Positions 25,747 through 33,072 of a stretch of 64,000 nucleotides of DNA are shown piece after piece; the stretch's first letter is position 1; the number at the start of each line of letters is the position of its first letter. Source of the DNA: Aeromicrobium choanae (GTDB lineage: Bacteria > Actinomycetota > Actinomycetes > Propionibacteriales > Nocardioidaceae). The position numbers and the translations under genes are program-made. Where the stretch lies: the NCBI RefSeq assembly GCF_900167475.1, contig NZ_LT796768.1:806001-870000 (forward strand), written 5' to 3'. Below the pieces are notes generated by a model. The model saw only the letters and a list, made by a program, of their open reading frames with translations. It did not search any database and was not told the DNA's origin.

Positions 25747-25772
25747 GGCACTCCTCGGTTGACGACCTTCCG

Positions 25773-25778
25773 AGTGTA
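25773..25778 (-). promoter_or_regulatory. -10 of the glmU-prs operon
   Basis: TACACT lies 26 bp upstream of glmU GTG. A ribosome-binding site (GAGGAG) is present between, so this is a leadered transcript, unlike many neighbours. Confidence 0.45.
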
Positions 25779-25802
25779 GGTGTCCCCCGGACACGCGGCG
25801 GG

Positions 25803-26126
25803 TCAGTCGCCGTCGAGACGCTCCATGAGGTCGACCGCCGCCCGGGCGTAGTCGCTGATCCAGCGGTCGTGGATGCGCTTGATCGGCAGCGGCGCGAGGG
25901 CGAGGTGGCGCTCGCGGCCGACCTTGCGACCGGTGACGAGCTCGGCGCGCTCGAGCACGCGCAGGTGCTGCAGGACGGTGGTGCGGTCGAGGGTGTCGAA
26001 CACCGCGCACAGGGCGCCCGTCGTGAGGGGCTCCTCGCGCAGCGCGTCGAGCATCCGGCGGCGCACGGGGTTGGCCAGGGCCTTGAAGACGAGGTCGTCG
26101 TCACTCCTGTTCACGGCGGCCTTCAT
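25803..26126 (-). CDS. ArsR-family winged-helix repressor
   Basis: 107 residues. The winged helix-turn-helix shows DDDLVFKALANPVRRRMLDALRE, LTTGALCAVFDTLDRTTVLQHLRVL and ELVTGRKVGRERHLALAP. There is no Cys-based metal site, so it is the non-metal ArsR type commonly paired with SRPBCC/AHSA1 genes. Such a gene is divergent here, 18 bp away. An 18-bp perfect palindrome fills the gap and is the likely operator for both genes. Confidence 0.85.
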   Translation of the reverse strand: MKAAVNRSDDDLVFKALANPVRRRMLDALREEPLTTGALCAVFDTLDRTTVLQHLRVLERAELVTGRKVGRERHLALAPLPIKRIHDRWISDYARAAVDLMERLDGD

Positions 26127-26143
26127 GTTGTAAATTTACAACA
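26126..26143. promoter_or_regulatory. Palindromic operator and bidirectional promoter of the ArsR/SRPBCC pair
   Basis: TGTTGTAAATTTACAACA is a perfect 18-bp palindrome filling almost the entire 18-bp gap between the two ATGs (26126 minus, 26145 plus). TAAATT reads the same on both strands and lies 7-8 nt from each start, so both mRNAs could be leaderless and share one symmetrical -10. ArsR bound here would block both directions. Confidence 0.65.
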
Positions 26144-26144
26144 C

Positions 26145-26624
26145 ATGAGCCCATCTGATGATCTCGACACCCTGTCGTTCACCGTCTCCGGCCGCATCGC
26201 CCGACCCTGTGTCGAGGTGTACGAGGCCATCGCCGACCCCGAGCAGCTCTCGCGGTACTTCACGACGGGAGGCGCACGCGGCCGCCTCGAACCCGGCGCC
26301 GAGGTGAGCTGGGACTTCCACGACTACCCCGGCCGCTTCCCCGTGACCGTCGTCGAGGCCGACCCGCCCCGCCGCCTCGTCATCGAGTGGGAGGGCAGCG
26401 CGACGACGGGCGACACCGGCACGACGCGGACGACCTTCGAGCTCGAGCCCGTCGAGGGCGACGAGAGCCGCACCCTCGTGACCATTACCGAGCAGTCGTG
26501 GACCGTGACGCCCGAAGGCGCCAGGAACGCGTTCGGCAACTGCGAGGGCTGGACGGGAATGCTCGCGGCCCTCAAGGTGTGGGTCGAGCACGGGATCAAC
26601 CTGCGCGAGGGCTTCTACCGCTGA
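26145..26624 (+). CDS. SRPBCC/AHSA1-family protein
   Basis: 159 residues. Typical AHSA1 pattern: CVEVYEAIADPEQLSRYFTT near the N-terminus, VSWDFHDYPGRFPVTVVEADPPRRLVIEW (START-like sheet), and GWTGMLAALKVWVEHG in the C-terminal helix. These small-ligand-binding proteins are usually encoded beside a non-metal ArsR repressor, as here; the ligand is unknown. ATG 26145 has no ribosome-binding site and lies 8 nt from the TAAATT core of the shared palindrome. Confidence 0.85.
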   Translation: MSPSDDLDTLSFTVSGRIARPCVEVYEAIADPEQLSRYFTTGGARGRLEPGAEVSWDFHDYPGRFPVTVVEADPPRRLVIEWEGSATTGDTGTTRTTFELEPVEGDESRTLVTITEQSWTVTPEGARNAFGNCEGWTGMLAALKVWVEHGINLREGFYR

Positions 26625-26629
26625 GTTCG

Positions 26630-26708
26630 CTCCCCGGGTAGGAGTCGAACCTACGTCGCTAGTCCTGATTCAAAGTCAGGCGGGCCCTGCCGGCAGACCA
26701 ACCGGGGA
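26630..26708 (-). tRNA. tRNA-Gln (anticodon TTG)
   Basis: The cloverleaf is readable on the minus strand. Acceptor TCCCCGG pairs with CCGGGGA. The anticodon arm is CCTGA-CTTTGAA-TCAGG (anticodon TTG) and the T arm is GTAGG-TTCGACT-CCTAC. The D arm (GGTC/GGCC) is wobble-paired. The variable loop is 9 nt (ACTAGCGAC), so the tRNA is 79 nt before CCA, longer than usual for class I. CCA is not encoded. Confidence 0.85.
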
Positions 26709-26773
26709 TCGGTGGCCTCAGGCTACCGGAGCCGTTCGGGCTCCCGACGCCCCGCGAGGGCTCCGCGGGAACT

Positions 26774-26795
26774 ATCTCTACGTCAAGATTCTTGA
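26774..26795. promoter_or_regulatory. MarR-type operator, two overlapping dyads
   Basis: ATCTCTACGTCAAGAT (26774-26789) is an imperfect dyad close to ATCTTGACGTCAAGAT. TCAAGATTCTTGA (26783-26795) is a perfect dyad with a 1-nt centre. They lie just upstream of the -10 TACCGT (26801-26806), in a position to block RNA polymerase and autoregulate marR. Confidence 0.5.
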
Positions 26796-26800
26796 TGGTC

Positions 26801-26806
26801 TACCGT
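26801..26806 (+). promoter_or_regulatory. -10 for a leaderless marR start
   Basis: TACCGT ends 6 nt before ATG 26813. This supports that ATG over the in-frame ATG at 26795, which would lie upstream of the promoter element. Confidence 0.45.
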
Positions 26807-26812
26807 GGCGAC

Positions 26813-27298
26813 ATGGACGAGGTCGACGAGATCGTCGCGGCGTGGCGCCGCGAGCGCCCGGACGTCGAGGTCTCCCCGCTGGAGGTCTTCAGCCGGCTGA
26901 TGCGGCTGGCCAAGCACCTCGAGCGGCTGCGCAAGCAGGCCTTCACCACGCACGAGCTCGAGGTGTGGGAGTGGGACGTGCTCTCGGCGCTGCGCCGCTC
27001 GGGCGAGCCGTACGAGCTCTCCCCCGGTCAGCTCGTCGCGGCCACGATGGTCACGAGCGGCACCATGACCAACCGCGTCGACCGGCTCGTCCAGCGCGGG
27101 CTGGTGCAGCGGCGCCCCGCCCCCTCCGACCGGCGCGGCGTGCTGGTGCGGCTGACGCCGGAGGGCCGCCGTCGCGTCGACGGCGCGCTCGACACGCTGC
27201 TGGCCCTGGAGACCACGATCCTGGAGAACCTCCCGGAGTCCGAGCGCGACCACGTCGCCGACGCGCTGCGCACCCTCACGGCCCACTTCAGCGCCTGA
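26813..27298 (+). CDS. MarR-family transcriptional regulator
   Basis: 161 residues. The winged helix shows LEVWEWDVLSALRRSG, LSPGQLVAATMVTSGTMTNRVDRLV (recognition helix), GLVQRRPAPSDRRGVLVRLTPEGRR (wing with the DxR of MarR) and dimerising helices at both ends. No Cys suggests it is not an OhrR-type redox sensor. It stands alone, so the target beyond its own promoter is not visible. A strong inverted repeat follows 27 bp after the stop. Confidence 0.85.
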   Translation: MDEVDEIVAAWRRERPDVEVSPLEVFSRLMRLAKHLERLRKQAFTTHELEVWEWDVLSALRRSGEPYELSPGQLVAATMVTSGTMTNRVDRLVQRGLVQRRPAPSDRRGVLVRLTPEGRRRVDGALDTLLALETTILENLPESERDHVADALRTLTAHFSA

Positions 27299-27325
27299 CC
27301 CGCGCGGCGGATCCGCGCCCCCTCT

Positions 27326-27388
27326 CCACTTTTGGAACGCGTTGCACCGTTCCGCAGTGGGAAAGGGTGCAACGCGTTCCAAAAGTGG
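27326..27388. repeat. Inverted repeat with 23-bp perfect arms; possible bidirectional terminator
   Basis: Arms 27326-27348 and 27366-27388 are perfect reverse complements around a 17-nt loop; each contains the palindrome AACGCGTT. It lies between the convergent marR (stop 27298) and ABC-F (stop 27412) genes and could terminate both. The arms are longer than needed, and the outer CCACTTTT/AAAAGTGG gives a T-run only inside the stem, so a dispersed repeat or protein-binding site is also possible. Confidence 0.6.
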
Positions 27389-27411
27389 CGACGGAGGACG
27401 GCAGGCGCGCG

Positions 27412-29178
27412 TCAGGACTCGAGCTCGGCCGAGGCCTCGAGCCAGGCCTCCTCGGTGGCCTCGAGCTCCTCGGCCAGCGGCCGGCGCTCCGCGTCGAGCT
27501 CCATGAGGCGCGAGGGCTGGCTCGAGGCATCGACCATCGCCCGGTCGAGGTCCGCGATCCGCTCGGTGAGCCGCTCGATCTGGCGCTCCATCCGGATGAC
27601 GTCCTTCTTCAGCTGGCGCTCGTTCTGACCGCCGCGCTGCGACACGGACGCCGCCGGCTTCGCGGGCGCCTCGGCCGCGGCGGCGGGCTGGGCGGCCCGG
27701 AGCCGGAGGTACTCGTCCACCCCGCCAGGCAGGTGGCGCAGATGCGAGTCGAGGACGGCGAACTGGTGGTCGGTGACGCGCTCGAGCAGGTAGCGGTCGT
27801 GCGACACCACCAGCAGCGTGCCGGGCCACGTGTCGAGGAGGTCCTCGATGGCCGCGAGCATGTCGGTGTCCATGTCGTTCGTCGGCTCGTCGAGGATCAA
27901 CACGTTCGGCTCGTCGAGCAGGATCAGCATGAGCTGCAGGCGTCGCTTCTGGCCGCCCGAGAGGTCGCGCACCGGCGTGGACAGCTGGGCCGACGTGAAG
28001 CCCAGCCGCTCCAGCAGCTGGCCCGGCGTCATCTCCTTGCCCTCGGTCTCGTAGGACGTGCGCCTGCGCCCGACGACCTCGCTGACGCGATCGTCGGCCA
28101 CGGCGTCCAGGTCGGCCAGGTGCTGCGTGAGGGCCGAGATCTTGACCGTCTTGCCGCGCTTGACGCGGCCGGAGGTGGCCGTCACCTCACCCGTCACCAG
28201 GCCGAGCAGGGTGCTCTTGCCCGCGCCGTTCGGGCCGAGGATGCCGACCCGGTCGCCCGGGCCGATCCGCCACTCCACGTCGCGCAGGACGGGACGGTCG
28301 TCGTAGGAGACCGAGACGTCGAGGATGTCGACGACGTCCTTGCCCAGCCGTGCCGTCGCGAGCTTGGACAGGGAGACCGAGTCGCGCACGGGCGGCTCGC
28401 GCTCGATCAGCTCGTTCGCCGCGTCGATGCGGAACTTGGGCTTCGACGTCCGGGCGGGCGCACCGCGTCGCAGCCAGGCGAGCTCCTTGCGCATGAGGTT
28501 CTGGCGCCGCTCCTCGCTCGCGGCGGCCTGCCGGTCGCGCTCCACGCGCTGCAGCACGTAGGCCGCGTAGCCGCCCTCGTAGGCGTCAACGCGCGCGTCG
28601 TGGACCTCCCACGTCAGCGTGCAGACCTCGTCGAGGAACCAGCGGTCGTGGGTCACCACGAGGAGCGCCTCGCTGCGCCGCCGCACGTGGTCGGCGAGCC
28701 AGGTGACGCCCTCGAGGTCGAGGTGGTTGGTGGGCTCGTCGAGGATCAGTAGGTCCCAGCGCCGCACCAGCGTGCGCGCCAGCGCGACGCGGCGCCGCTG
28801 CCCGCCGCTGAGGGTGCCGACCTCCGCGTGGTGGTCCACGTCGCCCATCAGCCCGGAGAGCACGTCACGGACCGCCGGGTCGGACGCCCACTCGTGCTCG
28901 GGCCGGTCGCCCACGACGGAGCCGATCGCGGTCAGGCCGGGGTCGAGGACGTCGTCCTGCTCGACCACGCCGACGCGCAGGTCGCGGCGCCACGTGACGC
29001 GGCCGGAGTCGGGCTCGAGCCGCTTGGCCAGGATGCGCAGCAGGGTGGACTTGCCGTCGCCGTTGCGGCCCACGACGCCGATCCGGTCGCCGTCGCCGAC
29101 GCCGATCGTGACGTCGGACAGGACGGTGCCGGACGGGAAGGACTGCGCGATGCGCTCGCCGACGACGAGGGGCGGCAT
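27412..29178 (-). CDS. ABC-F family ATPase (Uup-like)
   Basis: 588 residues with two ABC domains and no membrane segments. The first has VVGRNGDGKSTLL (Walker A), LSGGQRRRVALARTL (signature) and LLILDEPTNHLDLE (Walker B). An inter-domain arm follows (about 205-270). The second has LGPNGAGKSTLL, LSGGQKRRLQLMLIL and VLILDEPTNDMDTD. A C-terminal coiled coil (about 530-588, rich in Glu/Arg/Leu) is the Uup type. ABC-F proteins act on the ribosomal E site or on DNA transactions. ATG 29178 shares one base with the ispE stop, so it belongs to the rpfB-rsmA-ispE operon. Confidence 0.92.
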   Translation of the reverse strand: MPPLVVGERIAQSFPSGTVLSDVTIGVGDGDRIGVVGRNGDGKSTLLRILAKRLEPDSGRVTWRRDLRVGVVEQDDVLDPGLTAIGSVVGDRPEHEWASDPAVRDVLSGLMGDVDHHAEVGTLSGGQRRRVALARTLVRRWDLLILDEPTNHLDLEGVTWLADHVRRRSEALLVVTHDRWFLDEVCTLTWEVHDARVDAYEGGYAAYVLQRVERDRQAAASEERRQNLMRKELAWLRRGAPARTSKPKFRIDAANELIEREPPVRDSVSLSKLATARLGKDVVDILDVSVSYDDRPVLRDVEWRIGPGDRVGILGPNGAGKSTLLGLVTGEVTATSGRVKRGKTVKISALTQHLADLDAVADDRVSEVVGRRRTSYETEGKEMTPGQLLERLGFTSAQLSTPVRDLSGGQKRRLQLMLILLDEPNVLILDEPTNDMDTDMLAAIEDLLDTWPGTLLVVSHDRYLLERVTDHQFAVLDSHLRHLPGGVDEYLRLRAAQPAAAAEAPAKPAASVSQRGGQNERQLKKDVIRMERQIERLTERIADLDRAMVDASSQPSRLMELDAERRPLAEELEATEEAWLEASAELES

Positions 29179-30095
29179 CAGACGAGCCGCGCCCCGGAAA
29201 CGGGCCCGCGGGACTGGATGACGTCGGCCGCCGACCCCGTGCTGGCGAGCGCCATCGCGAGGTCGAGCGCGTGCTCCTCGGAGGCGGCCAGGAAGGCGGT
29301 GGTGGGACCGGAGCCCGAGATCACGGCGCCGAGCGCACCGGCCTCGAGGCCGACCTCGAGGGTGTCGGCCAGCTCGGGACGCAGCGACAGCGAGGCGTCC
29401 GTGAGGTCGTTGGAGAGGGCGCGCCCGAGAGCGTGGGCATCGCCGGCGCGCAGGGCGTTGATCAGCTCGTCGGGCACCTCGGGCTCGGCGGGCGCGTCCG
29501 GGCTGAGCCGGTCGAACTCGGCGTAGACCGCGGCGGTCGAGAGTCCTTCGGACGACGTGGCGAACACCCAGTGGTAGCTGCCGCGCGCCAGGACGGGGCT
29601 GACGGTCTCGCCGCGGCCGCCGCCGACGGCGTTGCCGCCGTGCAGCAGGAACGGGACGTCGCTGCCCAGCTCGGCGGCCAGCGGCTCGAGGTCGGCGCGG
29701 CCCAGCCCGCCTCCCCACAGCTCGTTGCAGCCCACGAGGGCCGCGGCCGCGTCGGCGGAGCCACCGGCCATGCCGCCGGCCACCGGGATGACCTTGCGGA
29801 TCGCGATGTCCGCGCCGAGGTCCGGGTCGCCGAGCCGCTCGCGCAGCAGCTGCGCCGCGCGGACCGCGATGTTGTCGGGTCCCTCGGGGACGCTCATGCC
29901 CTCGGGAAGGTCGAACTCGGTGTGCACGGCGACGCTCAGCTCGCCGTCCTCGCGCGCCGTGATGCGCAGCTCGTCGTGGAGGTCCACGGCCTGGTAGACG
30001 GTGGCCAGCGGGTGGAACCCGTCAGGGCGCACGCGTCCCACGCCCAAGCACAGGTTGATCTTGGCCGGAACGCGCACGGTCACCCTCGTCACCAC
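29178..30095 (-). CDS. ispE: 4-diphosphocytidyl-2-C-methyl-D-erythritol kinase
   Basis: About 305 residues. GHMP-kinase motifs are VRVPAKINLCLGVG at the N-terminus, IPVAGGMAGGSADAAAALVG (ATP-binding glycine loop with conserved Ser/Ala) and GAVISGSGPTTAFLA near the C-terminus. It phosphorylates CDP-methylerythritol in the MEP isoprenoid pathway. GTG 30095 (or the adjacent GTG 30092) is chosen because TAGGTT lies 7 nt upstream and no ribosome-binding site exists. Upstream in-frame codons are not family-like. The order rsmA-ispE is a common actinobacterial arrangement. Confidence 0.93.
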   Translation of the reverse strand: MVTRVTVRVPAKINLCLGVGRVRPDGFHPLATVYQAVDLHDELRITAREDGELSVAVHTEFDLPEGMSVPEGPDNIAVRAAQLLRERLGDPDLGADIAIRKVIPVAGGMAGGSADAAAALVGCNELWGGGLGRADLEPLAAELGSDVPFLLHGGNAVGGGRGETVSPVLARGSYHWVFATSSEGLSTAAVYAEFDRLSPDAPAEPEVPDELINALRAGDAHALGRALSNDLTDASLSLRPELADTLEVGLEAGALGAVISGSGPTTAFLAASEEHALDLAMALASTGSAADVIQSRGPVSGARLV

Positions 30096-30102
30096 GGGCA
30101 CC

Positions 30103-30108
30103 AACCTA
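30103..30108 (-). promoter_or_regulatory. -10 for a leaderless ispE start
   Basis: TAGGTT ends 7 nt before GTG 30095, in the gap between rsmA and ispE. ispE may thus have its own leaderless transcript besides operon read-through. Confidence 0.4.
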
Positions 30109-30167
30109 ACGGGCGGTCCCACCGGCACCGTGGGCGGTGACGCGACTCCGCGCGCGAGGGACTCGGC

Positions 30168-31064
30168 TCAGCGCGGGGGCAGCGCGTCGGCGACGGCGGC
30201 GAACTGCTCGACGGTGAGCTGCTCGCCTCGGGTGCGGGGGTCGATGCCCGCCGCGAGGAGGGCGCGCTCGGCCGCGTCGCCACCGCCGGCGTAGCCCGAC
30301 AGGGCGGCTCGGAGCGTCTTGCGGCGCTGGGCGAACGCGGCGTCGACCACGGCGAACACGGTCTTGCGATCGCCCGCCGGGGGCTCACGCCGGGTCAGCG
30401 CCACCAGGGCCGAGTCCACGTTGGGCGCCGGCCAGAACACGTTGCGGCCGATGTTGCCGGCCAGGCGCACGTCGGCGTACCAGGCGGCCTTCACGCTGGG
30501 GATGCCGTAGGTGCGCGAGCCGGGCCCGGCGGCCAGCCGGTGCGCGACCTCGGCCTGCACCATCACGAGGACGGTGCGCAGCGACGGGAACGTCTCGAGG
30601 AAGTGCAGCAGCACCGGCACCGACACGTTGTACGGCAGGTTGGCCACGAGCGCCGTGGGCGGCGGCCCCGGCAGCTCGCGGACGTGCATCGCGTCGGCGA
30701 CCACGAGGTCGAAGCGGTCGGCGGCGCCGGGAGCGAACTCCTCCACCGTGGCCGGCAGCCGGCCCGCCAGCACGTCGTCGATCTCGACGGCCGTGACGTG
30801 ACTGGCGCGATCGAGCAGCGCCAGCGTCAGCGAGCCCAGGCCGGGCCCGATCTCGACCACGACGTCGTCGGGGCCCACGCCGGAGACGTCGACGATGCGG
30901 CGGACCGTGTTGCCGTCGATGACGAAGTTCTGCCCCTTCTGCTTCGTGGGGCGCACGCCGGCCTCGGTCGCCAGCCGACGGATGTCGGCGGCGCCGAGGA
31001 GGCGGACGGAGCTGTCGGCTCCGGACTCGCTCAGCTGACGCCGACCTTCGCCGCGCAGGACCAC
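30168..31064 (-). CDS. rsmA: 16S rRNA dimethyladenosine transferase RsmA/KsgA
   Basis: About 298 residues. Motifs: [32 protein letters not shown] (SAM site), VTAVEIDD and [15 protein letters not shown] (NLPY catalytic motif), then [12 protein letters not shown]. It methylates A1518/A1519 of 16S rRNA. The start is uncertain. Family-like sequence ([13 protein letters not shown]) begins before any ATG or GTG inside the gap, so either GTG 31064 within the rpfB end or the CTG at 31034 that overlaps the rpfB stop must be used. I report GTG 31064. Confidence 0.9.
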   Translation of the reverse strand: MVLRGEGRRQLSESGADSSVRLLGAADIRRLATEAGVRPTKQKGQNFVIDGNTVRRIVDVSGVGPDDVVVEIGPGLGSLTLALLDRASHVTAVEIDDVLAGRLPATVEEFAPGAADRFDLVVADAMHVRELPGPPPTALVANLPYNVSVPVLLHFLETFPSLRTVLVMVQAEVAHRLAAGPGSRTYGIPSVKAAWYADVRLAGNIGRNVFWPAPNVDSALVALTRREPPAGDRKTVFAVVDAAFAQRRKTLRAALSGYAGGGDAAERALLAAGIDPRTRGEQLTVEQFAAVADALPPR

Positions 31065-32137
31065 TGGCCCCAGCCGGAGCGCGCCTGCAGGATCTTGGCG
31101 TACTTGATCTGGGTGGCCTTGCTGTGCTGGTGCGGGAGCCCGGGGCCGCCGACGCTGTGCCACGTGGCGGCCGAGAACTGCAGCCCGCCGTAGTAGCCGT
31201 TGCCGGTGTTGATGCTCCAGTTGCCGCCGGACTCGCACTTGGCGATGCGGTCCCAGACGCCACCGTCGACAGTGTCGGGGTTCTTCGTGCCGCGCTTCTG
31301 CACCTCGGCGATCGGCGGGCGGACCGTGCTGCGCGAGATGACGCGGCGCTCACGGACCTCGCCGTCGGCCAGGATCAGCTCGACCTTCGCGCGGTCGAGG
31401 CCGTCGCGGCCCTCCTTGAGGACCTCGGTGTCACCCTCGAACAGCGAGGAGTCGTCAGTGAACTTGACCGTGTGGTCGACCTCGATCTTCTCGTTGCGGG
31501 TGACCTTCTCGATCCGCACGACGCGCAGCGACTGCCGCGGCTTGAGGTACGACCCGAGTCCGGGCTTGACCTCGTCGAGCTCGCCGACCTTCACGCCGCG
31601 CTGCTGGAGCAGCGACTGCACGGTGGGGGCGGCGGTGACGAGCCTCTGCTTCTTGCCGTCGACCTTGAGGACGACGGGCTTGGGGTTGCTCACGACGACG
31701 CTGTTGCCCTCGAGGCCGAGGCGCTCGTCGGGGGCCATCGAGAACGCGGCGCCCTCCTTCGGCTGGACGCCGAGGGTCTCCAGTGCGCTGGCGACGTCGA
31801 CGTCGTGCACGGTGCGCTGGCTGATCTTCCCGTCGACCACGAGGGTGACGGCCTTCGCGCGGCGGACCTTCACGACGTCGCCGTCGTCGAGGTCGGTGGC
31901 CGGCGCGGGGCTGACCTGGTCGGCGGGATCCAGGGAGACGTTCTTCTCCGCGAGGAGCTCGCTGACGGTCTCGCTCTCGGTGCGGACCTCGGTGACGACG
32001 CCATCGACGTCGAAGCGGACGAGGTCGTCGTAGGTCGAGGCGTGGACGACGCCGCCGACGGCTACGGCCAGACCGACGGCCACCAGGGCCATCGTGACGG
32101 TGTTCCGGGGGGTGACTTCAGGCAACAAACGGGGCAC
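31031..32137 (-). CDS. rpfB: Resuscitation-promoting factor RpfB
   Basis: 368 residues. A signal anchor (about 15-35) is followed by three DUF348 repeats (about 40-215), a G5 domain (about 215-290; [14 protein letters not shown]) and a C-terminal lysozyme-like Rpf domain (about 295-368; [20 protein letters not shown] with catalytic Glu, Cys pair KC...WSC). It cleaves peptidoglycan glycan strands outside the cell to promote growth resumption. GTG 32137 has GAGG 9 nt upstream. The gene precedes rsmA as in mycobacteria. No c-di-AMP riboswitch fits in the 73-bp leader. Confidence 0.95.
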   Translation of the reverse strand: MPRLLPEVTPRNTVTMALVAVGLAVAVGGVVHASTYDDLVRFDVDGVVTEVRTESETVSELLAEKNVSLDPADQVSPAPATDLDDGDVVKVRRAKAVTLVVDGKISQRTVHDVDVASALETLGVQPKEGAAFSMAPDERLGLEGNSVVVSNPKPVVLKVDGKKQRLVTAAPTVQSLLQQRGVKVGELDEVKPGLGSYLKPRQSLRVVRIEKVTRNEKIEVDHTVKFTDDSSLFEGDTEVLKEGRDGLDRAKVELILADGEVRERRVISRSTVRPPIAEVQKRGTKNPDTVDGGVWDRIAKCESGGNWSINTGNGYYGGLQFSAATWHSVGGPGLPHQHSKATQIKYAKILQARSGWGQWSCAAKVGVS

Positions 32138-32210
32138 AAACTACCTCAGGGGTTGGAGATACAACCTTTCCACCATGCGTGTTGGTGGCCGCAATTTCAA
32201 ATCCTGTGAC

Positions 32211-33068
32211 TCAAGTGACTGTAGCGAAACGCTCGGGCCAGTGTCCGCCGAACGCCCGATCGGTGTTCTCGTCGATGGCCTCGCAGAGCTCCGCGACGTC
32301 GGCCTCGAGCACGTCGGCCATGAAGCGCACGGTGTGCGGGATGAGGAAGGACGCGTTCGGCTCGCCCCGGTGCGGCATGGGCGTGAGGAAGGGCGCGTCG
32401 GTCTCCACGAGGATGCGGTCGCGCGGCGTGACACGCAGTGCCTCGCGCAGGTTCTCGGCGTTCTTGAACGTGACCGTACCGGCGAACGAGAGGTACGCGC
32501 CGCGGTCGACGCACTGCCGCGCGAACTCGGCATCCCCGCTGAAGCAGTGCATGATCACGCGCTCGGGGACGCCCTCGTCGTCGAGGATCGCGAGCACGTC
32601 GTCGTGGGCGTCGCGGTCGTGGATCACCAGCGAGCGGTCGTGACGCTTCGCGATCCGGATGTGCTCGCGGAAGCTGTGGTGCTGGAGGGGACGCAGCTCG
32701 GGACCGGTGCGGAAGTAGTCGAGTCCGGTCTCCCCCACGGCGCGCACCACGGGGTCGGCGGCGAGCCGGTCGATCTCGGCGAGGTCGGCCTCGAGGGTGT
32801 CGCTGCGGGCCGCGTCGTTGGGGTGCATCGCGACGGCGGCCACCACGCTGGGGTGGGTCCGGGCGACCTCGACCGCCCAGCGTGAGCCCTCCAGGTCGCA
32901 GCCGACCTGCACCGTGCGGGTGACCCCGACTGCGGCGGCCCGGTCGAGCGCCTCGTCGACGGGAATGAGCGCGCCACCGCGGATGCGGGTGTCGAGGTGG
33001 CAGTGGTTGTCCACGACCGGGCGCGGGAGCGCCTCGGGTGCGGCGGGCCAGCCCTCGGTCAGCGTCAC
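32211..33068 (-). CDS. tatD: TatD-family metal-dependent deoxyribonuclease
   Basis: 285 residues. Amidohydrolase-type metal ligands: VDNHCHLDTR (HxH), VGETGLDYFR (Glu), SLVIHDRDA (His), VIMHCFSGD (His) and ILVETDAPFL (Asp). It is probably a 3'-5' exonuclease on DNA, possibly with D-aminoacyl-tRNA editing as for some relatives. It follows metG by 4 bp in the order metG-tatD-rpfB-rsmA-ispE, a conserved actinobacterial run. Confidence 0.93.
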   Translation of the reverse strand: MTLTEGWPAAPEALPRPVVDNHCHLDTRIRGGALIPVDEALDRAAAVGVTRTVQVGCDLEGSRWAVEVARTHPSVVAAVAMHPNDAARSDTLEADLAEIDRLAADPVVRAVGETGLDYFRTGPELRPLQHHSFREHIRIAKRHDRSLVIHDRDAHDDVLAILDDEGVPERVIMHCFSGDAEFARQCVDRGAYLSFAGTVTFKNAENLREALRVTPRDRILVETDAPFLTPMPHRGEPNASFLIPHTVRFMADVLEADVAELCEAIDENTDRAFGGHWPERFATVT

Positions 33069-33072
33069 CGGC

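Noticed and set aside
26630..26708. Integrated element at tRNA-Gln
   Set aside because: No integrase, no direct repeat of the tRNA 3' end, and normal genes on both sides.
32138..32210. c-di-AMP (ydaO) riboswitch upstream of rpfB
   Set aside because: Such elements often precede rpfB in actinobacteria, but the gap is only 73 bp and I see none of the conserved paired elements.
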